64,000 nucleotides of DNA from Rhabdothermincola salaria (lineage in GTDB: Bacteria > Actinomycetota > Acidimicrobiia > Acidimicrobiales > Acidimicrobilacustridaceae). Numbering within the stretch: the first letter of the stretch is position 1; the number at the start of each line of letters is the position of its first letter. The notes beneath the pieces were generated by a model. The model saw only the letters and a list, made by a program, of their open reading frames with translations, was not told the origin of the DNA and did no database searches. A program made the translations under genes and the position numbers. The stretch covers positions 124,001 to 188,000 of the forward strand of contig NZ_JAJQXW010000001.1 in assembly GCF_021246445.1 (NCBI RefSeq), written 5' to 3'. Shown piece after piece: positions 1 through 12,661 of this stretch.

Positions 1-2
1 TG

Positions 3-209
3 GCGTCGGGCCTGGCCGAGCACGCCATCGAGCTGGGTGGGCACGTCCACCTGGGCCTCGAGTTCCACCACGGTGACCGCACCCCCGGCAACGTGGAGCT
101 GGTCACCGAGGCGGTGGCTGTCTGCGAGCGGCTCGGCGTCGAGGTCGCCACATGCGACCAGACCGCCGAGATCCTCGGGCTGCCCCGCCGGGAGCACCTG
201 ACGATCTGA
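3..209 (+). CDS. C-terminal fragment of a BKACE-like beta-keto acid cleavage enzyme
   Basis: Only the last 68 residues are visible; the gene begins before the window. The fragment contains GGHVHLGLE, then NVELVTEA and a final VATCDQTAEILGL. This resembles the C-terminus of the BKACE (DUF849, 3-keto-5-aminohexanoate cleavage) family, zinc TIM-barrel enzymes that cleave a beta-keto acid with acetyl-CoA. No catalytic residues lie in the visible part, so substrate and activity cannot be judged. It ends 81 bp before the next gene, which has its own promoter-like hexamer, so the two are probably separate units. The family call rests on the C-terminal pattern alone. Confidence 0.6.
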   Translation, partial: ASGLAEHAIELGGHVHLGLEFHHGDRTPGNVELVTEAVAVCERLGVEVATCDQTAEILGLPRREHLTI

Positions 210-278
210 CCGTCGGCTCGGGCCCCGGCTGCGAGTGGAGGCGCGGGTACGGCCCGTCACCGGGGCGAGGCGGGGCGG

Positions 279-284
279 TACCGT
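279..284 (+). promoter_or_regulatory. -10 hexamer TACCGT, start-codon-proximal
   Basis: TACCGT lies 6 bp before the ATG at 291. A transcript begun at the usual distance would start at or next to the ATG, implying a leaderless mRNA. No clear -35 is seen. Confidence 0.5.
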
Positions 285-290
285 GCGCCC

Positions 291-1694
291 ATGGGTGACG
301 TCGAGGAGCAGGGCGCGGCGATCTTCGATCTCGATCGCACGTTGTTGCGCGGCGCCAGCGGCCCCGTCATCTCGGCGTCGCTGCGGGCCGCGGGGCTGCT
401 GCCCGATCGCTCGGTGCCGGGCGAGGGGCTGCTCTTCGGGTTGTTCGACCTGGTCGGTGAGATCCGTCCGTCGATGATGCTCACCCGCCAGGCGGTCAAG
501 GCGGCCAAGGGGTGGGACCGCGAGGTCGTGCGGGAGGCGGGACGGCAGGCGGCGGAGCGCCTGGCCGACGAGGTCCAACCGTGGGCCCGCGTCATCATCG
601 ACGACCACCAGCGCGACGGTCGCCCGGTGGTGCTGGCCACCACCACGCCCTACGACCTCGTGGAGCCCCTGGCCACCATGTTGGGGTTCGACGCCATCGT
701 CGCCACCCGGTACCGGGTCGACGAGACGGGGTGCTACGACGGGACCTTCGACGGCGAGTTCGTGTGGGGGAAGGGCAAGTTGGCGGCGGTCACCGCTTGG
801 GCCGGCGAGAACGGCATCGCCCTGCGCGAGTGCTGGGCCTACTCCGACAGCTTCTACGACCGGCCCCTGCTCGACGCGGTGGGCCAGCCCGTCGCCGTCA
901 ACCCCGACCCTCGCCTGGCCGCCTACGCGGTGCTACGTCGCTGGCCGGTGCAGTTCCTCGACGCCCCACCGGGCGTGCCCAAGGTGCTGGGCATCGAGCC
1001 ACAGACCGCCGCCTTCCCCTTCCTGCGCAACGAGCTCATGCCCTGGGTGCGCTTCGAGGTGATGGGCACCGAGCACATCCCCGAGCACGGGCCGGCGCTG
1101 CTGTGCTCCAACCACCGCAGCTACTTCGACCCTCTGGCGGTGGGGTACGCGGCTGCCCGCCGCGGCCGCCCCATCCGCTTCCTGGGCAAGAAGGAGGTGT
1201 TCGACGCGCCGGTGGTGGGTGATCTGGCCCGGGCGATGGGGGGCATCCGGGTCGAACGGGGGACGGGTTCCGACGAGCCGCTGCTCGAGGCCGCCGACTG
1301 CCTGCGGGCGGGCGAGATCGTGGCCATCCTCCCGCAGGGGACCATCCCCCGGGGCCTCAACTTCTTCGACCCGGTGCTGCGGGGCAAGTGGGGCGCCGCC
1401 CGCCTGGCGGCGGAGATGGCGGAGGAGGGGCGACCCGTGGCGGTCGTCCCCATGGGGCTGTGGGGCACCGAGAAGGTCTGGCCCCGCAACGCCCGGCTGC
1501 CCAACCTGCTCAACGTCTTCGACCCGCCGACCGTGCGGGTGCAGCTCGGCCCGCCGGTCGAGCTGGGCCTCCACGACCCGGCAGCGGACACCGAGGCGAT
1601 CATGGCGGCCATCGTCGACCTCCTGCCCCCCGAGGCCCGGGAGCGCCACGAGCCCACGCCGGGCGAGCTGGCCCGCTCTCTGCCCCCGGCCTGA
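291..1694 (+). CDS. HAD-IB phosphatase fused to PlsC-type acyltransferase
   Basis: A 467-residue two-domain protein. Residues about 8-210 are a HAD-IB (SerB-like) phosphatase: motif I IFDLDRTLL with D13 and D15, motif II around ATTTPYD, and motif IV AYSDSFYDRP. Residues about 245-450 are a glycerolipid acyltransferase with NHRSYFDP (H275-X4-D280). The usual FPEGT motif reads LPQGTIPRG, so the glutamate is replaced by glutamine. This architecture is known in actinobacteria, where it is usually annotated as bifunctional phosphatase/1-acylglycerol-3-phosphate acyltransferase. The likely role is phospholipid or neutral-lipid synthesis at the membrane; the substrate is unknown. The start is ATG directly behind a -10 hexamer. 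Confidence 0.85.
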   Translation: MGDVEEQGAAIFDLDRTLLRGASGPVISASLRAAGLLPDRSVPGEGLLFGLFDLVGEIRPSMMLTRQAVKAAKGWDREVVREAGRQAAERLADEVQPWARVIIDDHQRDGRPVVLATTTPYDLVEPLATMLGFDAIVATRYRVDETGCYDGTFDGEFVWGKGKLAAVTAWAGENGIALRECWAYSDSFYDRPLLDAVGQPVAVNPDPRLAAYAVLRRWPVQFLDAPPGVPKVLGIEPQTAAFPFLRNELMPWVRFEVMGTEHIPEHGPALLCSNHRSYFDPLAVGYAAARRGRPIRFLGKKEVFDAPVVGDLARAMGGIRVERGTGSDEPLLEAADCLRAGEIVAILPQGTIPRGLNFFDPVLRGKWGAARLAAEMAEEGRPVAVVPMGLWGTEKVWPRNARLPNLLNVFDPPTVRVQLGPPVELGLHDPAADTEAIMAAIVDLLPPEARERHEPTPGELARSLPPA

Positions 1695-1705
1695 GCCGGA
1701 GCGCG

Positions 1706-1735
1706 ACGAGGGCGCCCGCAGAGGGGCGCCCTCGT
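1706..1735. terminator. Perfect 12-bp inverted repeat between convergent genes
   Basis: Arms ACGAGGGCGCCC (1706-1717) and its exact complement (1724-1735) flank a 6-nt loop. It starts 12 bp after the stop of the HAD/PlsC gene and 30 bp after the stop of the convergent aconitase gene. A bidirectional terminator is the natural reading, though there is no T-run. Confidence 0.65.
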
Positions 1736-1764
1736 GAGTGGTGCCTCGCCGTGGACGGCGTGGA

Positions 1765-4041
1765 TCAGCTGTTCTGGCGGGCCCGGATGATGTTGAGGGC
1801 GCCGCCGGCGCGGAACCACTCGATCTGCTCATCGTTCATGGTGTGGTTGGCCTCGAAGTCGACGGTGGTGCCGTCGGGCTTCACGATCTGGCACCGCACC
1901 GGGGTGTCGGGGGCCAGATCGGCCAGACCGAGCACGCTGATGCGGTCGTCCTGGTCGACGGCGTCGTAGGTGGCCGGGTCGGCGAAGGTCAGCGGCAGCA
2001 CGCCCTGCTTCTTGAGGTTGGTCTCGTGGATGCGGGCGAAGCTGCGGGTGAACACGACCCGGGCGCCCCGGAAGCGGGGCTCCATGGCGGCGTGCTCGCG
2101 TGACGAGCCCTCGCCGTAGTTCTCGTCGCCGATGGCCACCCAGGGCTGACCGGCCTCGTGGTAGTGCCGGGCGATGTCGGGGTAGCTCTTGGTCTGGCCG
2201 TCGAGGTGGTCCTTGCCCATGCCGACCTCGTCGGTGAAGGCGTTGACCGCGCCGATGAAGAGGTTGCCGGAGATGTTCTCGAGGTGGCCGCGGTACTTCA
2301 GCCACGGGCCGGCCGCCGAGATGTGGTCGGTGGTGCACTTGCCCTTGGCCTTCATGAGCACGGGCAGGGCCACGAAGTCCTGGCCGTCCCACGCCTCGAA
2401 GGGCTCGAGGAGCTGGAGGCGATCGGACTCCGGCGACACCTTGACGTCGACGCCGCTGCGGTCGGCGGGCGGGGCCAGGAACCCGCTGTCGCCGCCGGTG
2501 AAGCCCTTGGCGGGCAGCTCCTCGCCGACCGGTACCTCGAGGCGGACCTCGGAGCCGTCGCGGGCGGTGAGGGTGTCGCTCACCGGGTCGAAGTCGACCC
2601 GCCCGGCGAGGGCAAGGGCGATGACGGTCTCTGGCGAGGTCACGAACGACAGGGTGGAGGCCAGCCCGTCGTTGCGCTTCGGGAAGTTGCGGTTGTAGGA
2701 GTTGACGATGACGTTGGCGTCGCCCTCCTCGACGTCGCTGCGCGACCACTGGCCGATGCACGGGCCGCAGGCGTTGGCCAGCACGGTGGCGCCCAGCGCC
2801 TCCAGGTCGGCGAGCAGGCCGTCGCGCTCGATGGTGGCGCGCACCTGCTCGGAGCCCGGGGTGACGAGCAGCGAGGTCTTGAGCTCGAGGCCCTTGTCGG
2901 CGGCGAAGCGGGCGATGCTGGCCGCCCGGCTGATGTCCTCGTAGGAGGAGTTGGTGCACGACCCGACCAGGGCGGCTGAGATCTCCATGGGCCAGCCCTC
3001 GGTGGCGGCCTCGGCGCCGAGCTCGCTGACCGGGCGCGCCCGGTCCGGCGTGTGGGGGCCGTTGATGAGGGGGCGCAGCTCGGAGAGGTCGATCTCGATG
3101 ACCTCGTCGAAGTACTGCTGGGGGTCGGCGTAGACCTCGTCGTCGGCGCGCAGGTCGCCGGCCACGGCATCGGCGGCGCTGGCGATGGCCTCGCGGCCGG
3201 TGCTCTTGAGGTACCGCGACATGGCTTCGTCGTAGGCGAACAGCGAGGTGGTGGCGCCGATCTCGGCGCCCATGTTGCAGATGGTGGCCTTGCCGGTGCA
3301 CGAGAGGGACTCGGCGCCCGGGCCGAAGTACTCGACGATGGCGCCGGTGCCGCCCTTCACGGTGAGGATCTCGGCCACCTTCAGGATGACGTCCTTGGGG
3401 GCGGACCAGCCGCTGAGGGTGCCGGTGAGCTTGACGCCGATGAGCTTGGGCCAGCGCACGTTGAACGGGTAGCCGGTCATGACGTCGACGGCGTCGGCGC
3501 CGCCGACGCCGATGGCCACCATGCCGAGACCGCCGGCGTTGGGGGTGTGGCTGTCGGTGCCGATCATCATGCCGCCCGGGAAGGCGTACTGCTCGAGCAC
3601 GACCTGGTGGATGATGCCCGATCCCGGTCGCCAGAAGCCGATGCCGTACTTGGCCGACACCGACTCGAGGAAGTCGTAGACCTCGGCGTTGACGTCGATG
3701 GCGGTGGCCAGGTCCTGCTTGCCCTCGACCTTGGCCTGGATCAGGTGGTCGCAGTGCACCGTGGAGGGCACGGCGACCTCGGGGAGCCCAGCGGTCATGA
3801 ACTGCAGCAGGGCCATCTGGGCGGTGGCGTCCTGCATGGCGACGCGGTCGGGATCGAGGTCGGTGTAGCTGCGACCCCGCTCGAGCCCCCCGGTCTCGGG
3901 GTCGCGCAGGTGGTTGACGAGCACCTTCTCGGCGAAGGTGAGCCCTCGTCCGAGCCGGCGGCGGCCGATCTCCATGCGCTCGGGGAGCTGTCCGTAGATG
4001 GACTCGATGAGGTCGATCGGGGTGTTGGCAGCGACGGCCAT
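1765..4041 (-). CDS. acn: Aconitate hydratase, mitochondrial (ACO2) type
   Basis: Interconverts citrate and isocitrate in the TCA cycle in the cytoplasm. The 758-residue product is close to the mitochondrial ACO2 length and clearly shorter than the roughly 900-residue AcnA/IRP type. Iron-sulfur ligands appear in [11 protein letters not shown] and [10 protein letters not shown]. Other signatures are [22 protein letters not shown] and the swivel-domain [15 protein letters not shown] chose the ATG at 4041 ([14 protein letters not shown]) because it matches the family N-terminus; the frame stays open to 4155, but that extension looks unlike the family and runs to the GntR gene. A divergent GntR gene shares the upstream region. 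Confidence 0.93.
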   Translation of the reverse strand: MAVAANTPIDLIESIYGQLPERMEIGRRRLGRGLTFAEKVLVNHLRDPETGGLERGRSYTDLDPDRVAMQDATAQMALLQFMTAGLPEVAVPSTVHCDHLIQAKVEGKQDLATAIDVNAEVYDFLESVSAKYGIGFWRPGSGIIHQVVLEQYAFPGGMMIGTDSHTPNAGGLGMVAIGVGGADAVDVMTGYPFNVRWPKLIGVKLTGTLSGWSAPKDVILKVAEILTVKGGTGAIVEYFGPGAESLSCTGKATICNMGAEIGATTSLFAYDEAMSRYLKSTGREAIASAADAVAGDLRADDEVYADPQQYFDEVIEIDLSELRPLINGPHTPDRARPVSELGAEAATEGWPMEISAALVGSCTNSSYEDISRAASIARFAADKGLELKTSLLVTPGSEQVRATIERDGLLADLEALGATVLANACGPCIGQWSRSDVEEGDANVIVNSYNRNFPKRNDGLASTLSFVTSPETVIALALAGRVDFDPVSDTLTARDGSEVRLEVPVGEELPAKGFTGGDSGFLAPPADRSGVDVKVSPESDRLQLLEPFEAWDGQDFVALPVLMKAKGKCTTDHISAAGPWLKYRGHLENISGNLFIGAVNAFTDEVGMGKDHLDGQTKSYPDIARHYHEAGQPWVAIGDENYGEGSSREHAAMEPRFRGARVVFTRSFARIHETNLKKQGVLPLTFADPATYDAVDQDDRISVLGLADLAPDTPVRCQIVKPDGTTVDFEANHTMNDEQIEWFRAGGALNIIRARQNS

Positions 4042-4135
4042 GGCGTCTCGGTCTTTCGGTCGGGCCGCCCGGAGCGGCGTGACGGGTGCGGTGAGGAGGA
4101 GGGGCCGGCGCGATGCGGCTTGCCGAGCCCAACGA

Positions 4136-4158
4136 TGTAGACAAGTATAGGACAAGTG
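4136..4158. promoter_or_regulatory. Direct repeats and -10 between acn and gntR
   Basis: GACAAGT occurs twice, at 4140-4146 and 4151-4157, 11 bp apart (one helical turn). On the minus strand this reads ACTTGTC-CTAT-ACTTGTC and contains TATACT (4149-4144), a good -10 for the aconitase gene. The second copy overlaps the GTG start of the GntR gene. This is a plausible site for autoregulation and control of acn. Confidence 0.45.
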
Positions 4159-4887
4159 AGGGAGACCCGGTACCAGACCATCGCCGACGACCTGCGTCGC
4201 CGCCTCGAGTCGGGTGACCTCGGGACGTCCCGCCTCCTCCCCAGCGAGTCGGAGCTCTCCGAAGCGTACGCGGCGTCGCGGGTGACCGTCCGCCGAGCCC
4301 TCGAGGTGCTGCGCGAGGCAGGCCTCGTCGACTCCCGCCAGGGCTTCGGCTGGTTCGTGGCCACCGACCCGCTGCGCCAGAGCCTGGGCCGGCTCGGCAC
4401 CATCGAACGTCAGCTCACCGACGAGGGGGTCGAGTCCACCCGCCAGGTGCTCGACTTCCGGTTCGTCGACGCCCCGGCCCGGGCCCGCCAGGTCCTCGGG
4501 TGCGACACCGTCCTACGGGTGCGAAGGCTCAACCTGGCCGACGGCGAGCCCTTCGCCCTGGTCACGGTGTGGTGCCCGGAGGAGTACGGTGCCGAGCTCA
4601 GCCGAGCCGACGTCGAGCGAACACCCTTCTACGAGCTGCTCGGCATCGCGCTGGGAGGCGCGGTGCAGACCATCGGCGCGGCCGCGGCCACCGCCGCCGA
4701 CGCCGATCAGTTGCGGGTGCCGGTCGGATCGCCGGTGCTGCGCTGCGAGCGGATCACCCGCTCCGTCGACGACGAGCCGGTGCTGCTCTCCGAGCACGTG
4801 TTCCCGGCCCACCTCACGGTGTTCGTCGTGGACCTGCCCCACGCCGAGGCCTCCATGGCCCCGAGCGGGCTCCGCCTGGTCGAGTAG
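4156..4887 (+). CDS. GntR-family regulator, HutC/UTRA type
   Basis: A 243-residue DNA-binding repressor. Residues 1-70 form a GntR winged helix ([19 protein letters not shown], then [22 protein letters not shown] and the wing RQGFGWFV). Residues about 80-235 are a UTRA ligand-binding domain typical of the HutC subfamily ([24 protein letters not shown]). The GTG start at 4156 gives the complete HTH and sits inside a direct repeat that may be its own operator. It is divergent from aconitase with only 114 bp between the start codons, so it may control TCA-cycle flux, but its effector is unknown. Confidence 0.88.
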   Translation: MRETRYQTIADDLRRRLESGDLGTSRLLPSESELSEAYAASRVTVRRALEVLREAGLVDSRQGFGWFVATDPLRQSLGRLGTIERQLTDEGVESTRQVLDFRFVDAPARARQVLGCDTVLRVRRLNLADGEPFALVTVWCPEEYGAELSRADVERTPFYELLGIALGGAVQTIGAAAATAADADQLRVPVGSPVLRCERITRSVDDEPVLLSEHVFPAHLTVFVVDLPHAEASMAPSGLRLVE

Positions 4888-4947
4888 CCACCGCGACGGC
4901 CCTGTCGCCCTGCGCGGCGCGCTCGGCGCCCGAGGCGTGCCCGTCGA

Positions 4948-5523
4948 TCAGTTCGCCGAGTCGGCGGGCACCGTGGTCGTCGTGGTGTTCAGCTGATCCA
5001 TGATGTCGGTGAGGATGTCGGGGTTGCGGATGAAGATGATGAGGTAGACGATCGACACGGTCGTGCCGATCACCCCCATCGCGATGGCGGCGGTCCCCAG
5101 CCCCTCACCCCGGACCCGGCCACCCGACGCCGCCACCCGCCGACGGGCGAGGACGCCCATGGTGATGGCCGTGGGCCCCAGGACCACGCCGAGGATCCCG
5201 GCGATCCCGCACAGCAACGAGGCGATGCCGGCGATGAGCGCTCCCACGGCCAGGCCGTCGTTCTTGGCCGGGGCCCAGGGCTCGCCCTGACCCCACCCCT
5301 GCGAGGGGACGCCGGGGGGTGGTGGCGTGGGGCCGTCCGCCGAGGGGGGCCAGGCCGGGTTGTAGCCGGGCGGCACCGCCCCGGGCGTGCCCGGCGCCTC
5401 GCCGGGGAAGGGGGGCGGGAAGTCCTCGGGGCGGGGATCGGCGGGTGGGCGGTCCTCGGGCGGCAGCGGGTTGCCCCACGGGTCTCGGGGTGCGTCGTCG
5501 CCGCTGCGGGGGTCGTCACTCAT
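4948..5523 (-). CDS. Proline-rich DUF4190-like membrane protein
   Basis: 191 residues. The first roughly 95 are a hydrophilic, proline-rich tail (PPPFPGEAPGTPGAVPPGY and similar). They are followed by two hydrophobic segments, LAVGALIAGIASLLCGIAGILGVVLG and about 45 residues later TAAIAMGVIGTTVSIVYLIIF, shown here only by their boundaries LAVGALIAG and VSIVYLIIF. This is the DUF4190 layout, common in actinobacterial small membrane proteins of unknown function. The ATG at 5523 lies 10 bp after a TAGCCT -10, leaving almost no leader. It converges with the GntR gene. Confidence 0.75.
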   Translation of the reverse strand: MSDDPRSGDDAPRDPWGNPLPPEDRPPADPRPEDFPPPFPGEAPGTPGAVPPGYNPAWPPSADGPTPPPPGVPSQGWGQGEPWAPAKNDGLAVGALIAGIASLLCGIAGILGVVLGPTAITMGVLARRRVAASGGRVRGEGLGTAAIAMGVIGTTVSIVYLIIFIRNPDILTDIMDQLNTTTTTVPADSAN

Positions 5524-5533
5524 GGCGGGGGCG

Positions 5534-5539
5534 AGGCTA
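5534..5539 (-). promoter_or_regulatory. -10 hexamer TAGCCT
   Basis: On the minus strand TAGCCT ends 10 bp before the ATG at 5523, giving a predicted leader of only a few bases. It overlaps the stop codon of the upstream MauE-like gene. Confidence 0.4.
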
Positions 5540-6064
5540 CCGGCTCGTCCCGCGGTGATCGGAGGCGGTCGCCGCGGACCCGCGACGGTGCCGTCGGACC
5601 GCACCGATCGCCAGCGCGGCGACCCCCACGGGCACCAGCACGACCGCCAGGTCGACCAGGCTCGGTCGCACCGGCCGATCGGTGGCGAGGGCGACGGCGG
5701 AGAGGACCATGAGGCCGAGGTTCCGCACGATCTCCACCACGGAGAGAGGGTCACGTCGCGCCGATCCGAAGCAGGCGCAGGGGGCCACCACCCCGGCCCG
5801 CAGCCGTCCGACGAGGAAGGTGGTGAAGAAGGCGAGCGTGACGAGCGCACCGATGGCGCCGGCGGCCGGCACGATCAACAACAAGGCGACGACCGACAGC
5901 TCGGCGACCGGCACGAACACGGCGAGGACCCGGGCCCGCGGCAGGCCGAGCGCCTCGAAGTCCCGGGCCGTGCCGGCCGGATCGCGCAGCTTCGTCGCCC
6001 CGGCCACGGCGAACACGGCAGCCACCACCACTGCTGCCACGTAGCCGATGCCGCTCGCCGTCAT
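5537..6064 (-). CDS. MauE/DoxX-like integral membrane protein
   Basis: 175 residues with four predicted membrane segments (starting near GYVAAVVVAAVFAVAG, VAELSVVALLLIV, GALVTLAFFTTFLVG and LVDLAVVLVPVGVAAL). The short motif CACFG before RRDPLSVVEIVRNLGLM matches the MauE family, originally from methylamine utilisation and now seen as a general redox-linked membrane fold near thioredoxin-like proteins. No mau genes or thioredoxin genes are nearby, so no specific pathway is claimed. It lies 29 bp after the gltB stop, with a small perfect hairpin between them. Confidence 0.75.
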   Translation of the reverse strand: MTASGIGYVAAVVVAAVFAVAGATKLRDPAGTARDFEALGLPRARVLAVFVPVAELSVVALLLIVPAAGAIGALVTLAFFTTFLVGRLRAGVVAPCACFGSARRDPLSVVEIVRNLGLMVLSAVALATDRPVRPSLVDLAVVLVPVGVAALAIGAVRRHRRGSAATASDHRGTSR

Positions 6065-6065
6065 G

Positions 6066-6080
6066 GGGCCAGTCTGGCCC
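6066..6080 (-). repeat. 15-bp inverted repeat just upstream of the MauE-like start
   Basis: GGGCCAG-T-CTGGCCC is a perfect inverted repeat with a one-base centre. It lies 2-16 bp before the ATG of the MauE-like gene and 13-28 bp after the gltB stop. It could be a weak terminator, an operator, or a structure masking initiation. Confidence 0.35.
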
Positions 6081-6093
6081 GCCCCGACGACGA

Positions 6094-10620
<4,527 letters not shown>

Positions 10621-10665
10621 GCGTGTCTCCTCTGCAGCGGATGGTCGGATCGATTCGTTGGCGCC

Positions 10666-10698
10666 GACCCGTCATCGCCGGCCCGCCGGCGATGGGTC
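10666..10698 (-). promoter_or_regulatory. Strong hairpin in the gltB leader
   Basis: CATCGCCGGC (10673-10682) and GCCGGCGATG (10685-10694) are perfect complements around two bases. The outer GACCC and GGGTC can extend the stem. It sits 46-78 bp upstream of the gltB GTG and has no following T-run, so it could be an attenuator, an mRNA-stabilising stem or an operator. Confidence 0.45.
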
Positions 10699-10827
10699 GT
10701 CGCCCAGACGATCGGGGACGTCAACGTCATTGGTGAACGTGGCGCCGTTGCCCATCAGCCCCGACCGGGCTGACCGCTACCTTACCCACCCGCCCGTGGG
10801 GTAGTCCGGTCGCCATCGGGTCGTGGT

Positions 10828-12576
10828 TCAGCCGGTGAAGGCTGGGACGAGCGGTGCCGTCGCGGGAGTGGCACCCGCCCCGACGGCGAGGACCACCGTG
10901 GTGACCTCACCAGTGCCGTAGTGGTCGGCCGCCACGTAGGTGAAGCGGTCGTCGCCGACGAAGCCGTCGGCCGGGCGGTAGGTGAAGCTCCCGTCGGAAC
11001 GCAGCTCGAGGGTTCCGTGGGCCGGCGGGTCGACCATGCGGGCGGTGATGCCGTCGGCGGGTACGACGAGGCGGAGGTCGTCGCCCTCGGCCACGGCGTG
11101 GGGCCCGTCGGCGGCGCCGGCCGCCCCCAGCAGGACAGGGTCGGTGCCGGTGTCGTTGGCCAACACCCCTGGGGCGGGCACGTCGGTGGCGCCGACCACG
11201 TCGAAGCGGTCGGCGCTGCTCTGCGGGCGCACCGTCACCAACTGGTCCTGGAGGATCACGTTGGGCTCGCCGTCGGCGTTCTTGCCGGTGCCCCGCACAC
11301 AGGTGCCGCTCCTGGGATCCCCGTCGTTCCACACCTGGGTCAGGCAGTTGCGCAGGGCCAGCTGAGCCCAGTAGTCGGGATGCAGCGACTCCTGCTGGAA
11401 GTGGGAGGTGCCGGCGGTGTTGATGTAGATCATGTTGACCCACTCGGTCCGGTCGACGGCGTCCGCTTGCGTCCACGACGTCACCCCTCCGGCCTGGAGC
11501 TGGTCGACGCCCGTCTCGCACAGCCGCCGACCCGTGAGCAGGGGGCTCAGCTCCAGCGTGACGATGTCACCACCGGCCTCGGCCACGGCCGCGCGCACGG
11601 TGCTGTTGACCACGCCGAGCACGTCGTTGACCATCCAGTTGGCGTCGGTGTCCCAGAACCCGCAGCCACCGGTGGTCTGACGGGTGTAGCCGGACTCGGA
11701 GTAGCGGAAGTTGCTCCCGTAGGGGAGAGGCTGGGGGTAGGTCTGCACCACGAGTGTGTAGTCGCCCTCGGCGTGACCGGCGGCGTCCATGGCGGTGCGG
11801 ATGTTGGCGATGGCACCGACGATCTTGCCCTGCACCTCCTCGGCCGCGGTCGCGGAGACCTTGGCCCGCTGGGCGGCGTCGGTGTGGCAGGTGTAGGTGG
11901 CGAAGACGTTGGAGGAGAGGAAGTCCTCGACACAGGCGGTGGCGATGCCGGACACGTCGAAGTCGTTGCCGCCGATGGACAGCACGATCAGCCCCACGTC
12001 CTCGCCGGCGGCGAACTCCTGGAGCATGAGGGCCTGGCCCTTGTTCCCCTTACCGTCGTCGTAGAAGTCGATGCCGGGCTTGAAGGCGTCGGTCAGGTAC
12101 CCGTTGGACCAGTAGGTGTTGGTCTGGGCGCCGCTGCAGGCCAGGTTGAGGGTGTTGAGCCCGGTGGCGGCGCCGTCGTCGCGGATGTGGACCTCGGCGG
12201 ACTTGGAGCGGTGGCAGAGGGGGATCAGCTCGCCGGTGTCGGTGGGGTTGTCGAAGTAGGCGGTGGGTCCGAGGGCATCGTTGGCGCTCTCGGGCAGGGT
12301 GGAGGTGTTGCCGGCCCAGCGGCCGGCTTCGCCCGAGATGTAGGAGTCACCCAGCGAGATGATCCACGGCTCTCCGTTCGCCGGCGCCGCCGACCCGTCC
12401 GGTGACGGGCTCGAGGTCGAGGTCGTGGCGCTCTCGGAGCGCGGGTCGTCCGTCGACGTCTGGGCGGCGGCCACCCCGGCGAAGGGTGCCGTCACGACGG
12501 CGATCAGCGCCGCTGCCACCGCGACGACGCCGAGTCGTCGGCGGGTGGGTGCGGAGGGCGGCAGGGTTCGAGGCAT
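10828..12576 (-). CDS. Secreted SGNH/GDSL hydrolase with C-terminal Ig/cadherin-like domain
   Basis: 582 residues, probably an exported esterase, lipase or deacylase. Residues 1-38 are a signal peptide (TRRRLG, hydrophobic core, AGVAAAQ), followed by a Ser/Thr/Pro linker. The SGNH domain shows SLGDSYISGE (nucleophile S78), SIGGNDFD, and ESLHPDYW carrying the catalytic Asp/His block. Several cysteines suggest disulfides. Residues about 485-575 look like one bacterial Ig/cadherin repeat (GVLANDTG, HGTLELRSDGSFTYRP, GDDRFTYVA). I chose the ATG at 12576 because it begins the signal peptide and has GGGAG upstream; the frame extends further without a plausible N-terminus. Confidence 0.85.
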   Translation of the reverse strand: MPRTLPPSAPTRRRLGVVAVAAALIAVVTAPFAGVAAAQTSTDDPRSESATTSTSSPSPDGSAAPANGEPWIISLGDSYISGEAGRWAGNTSTLPESANDALGPTAYFDNPTDTGELIPLCHRSKSAEVHIRDDGAATGLNTLNLACSGAQTNTYWSNGYLTDAFKPGIDFYDDGKGNKGQALMLQEFAAGEDVGLIVLSIGGNDFDVSGIATACVEDFLSSNVFATYTCHTDAAQRAKVSATAAEEVQGKIVGAIANIRTAMDAAGHAEGDYTLVVQTYPQPLPYGSNFRYSESGYTRQTTGGCGFWDTDANWMVNDVLGVVNSTVRAAVAEAGGDIVTLELSPLLTGRRLCETGVDQLQAGGVTSWTQADAVDRTEWVNMIYINTAGTSHFQQESLHPDYWAQLALRNCLTQVWNDGDPRSGTCVRGTGKNADGEPNVILQDQLVTVRPQSSADRFDVVGATDVPAPGVLANDTGTDPVLLGAAGAADGPHAVAEGDDLRLVVPADGITARMVDPPAHGTLELRSDGSFTYRPADGFVGDDRFTYVAADHYGTGEVTTVVLAVGAGATPATAPLVPAFTG

Positions 12577-12661
12577 CGATGGCTCCCGGGACGTGGACCC
12601 GTCGATCTTGTCAGCTCGCCCGGTGGGGCGGACGGCAAGGTCTGGCTTGGCGCGGGGTGGG

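Noticed and set aside
4042-4155. Longer aconitase N-terminus
   Set aside because: The extra residues are unlike the family and cover the divergent promoter region.
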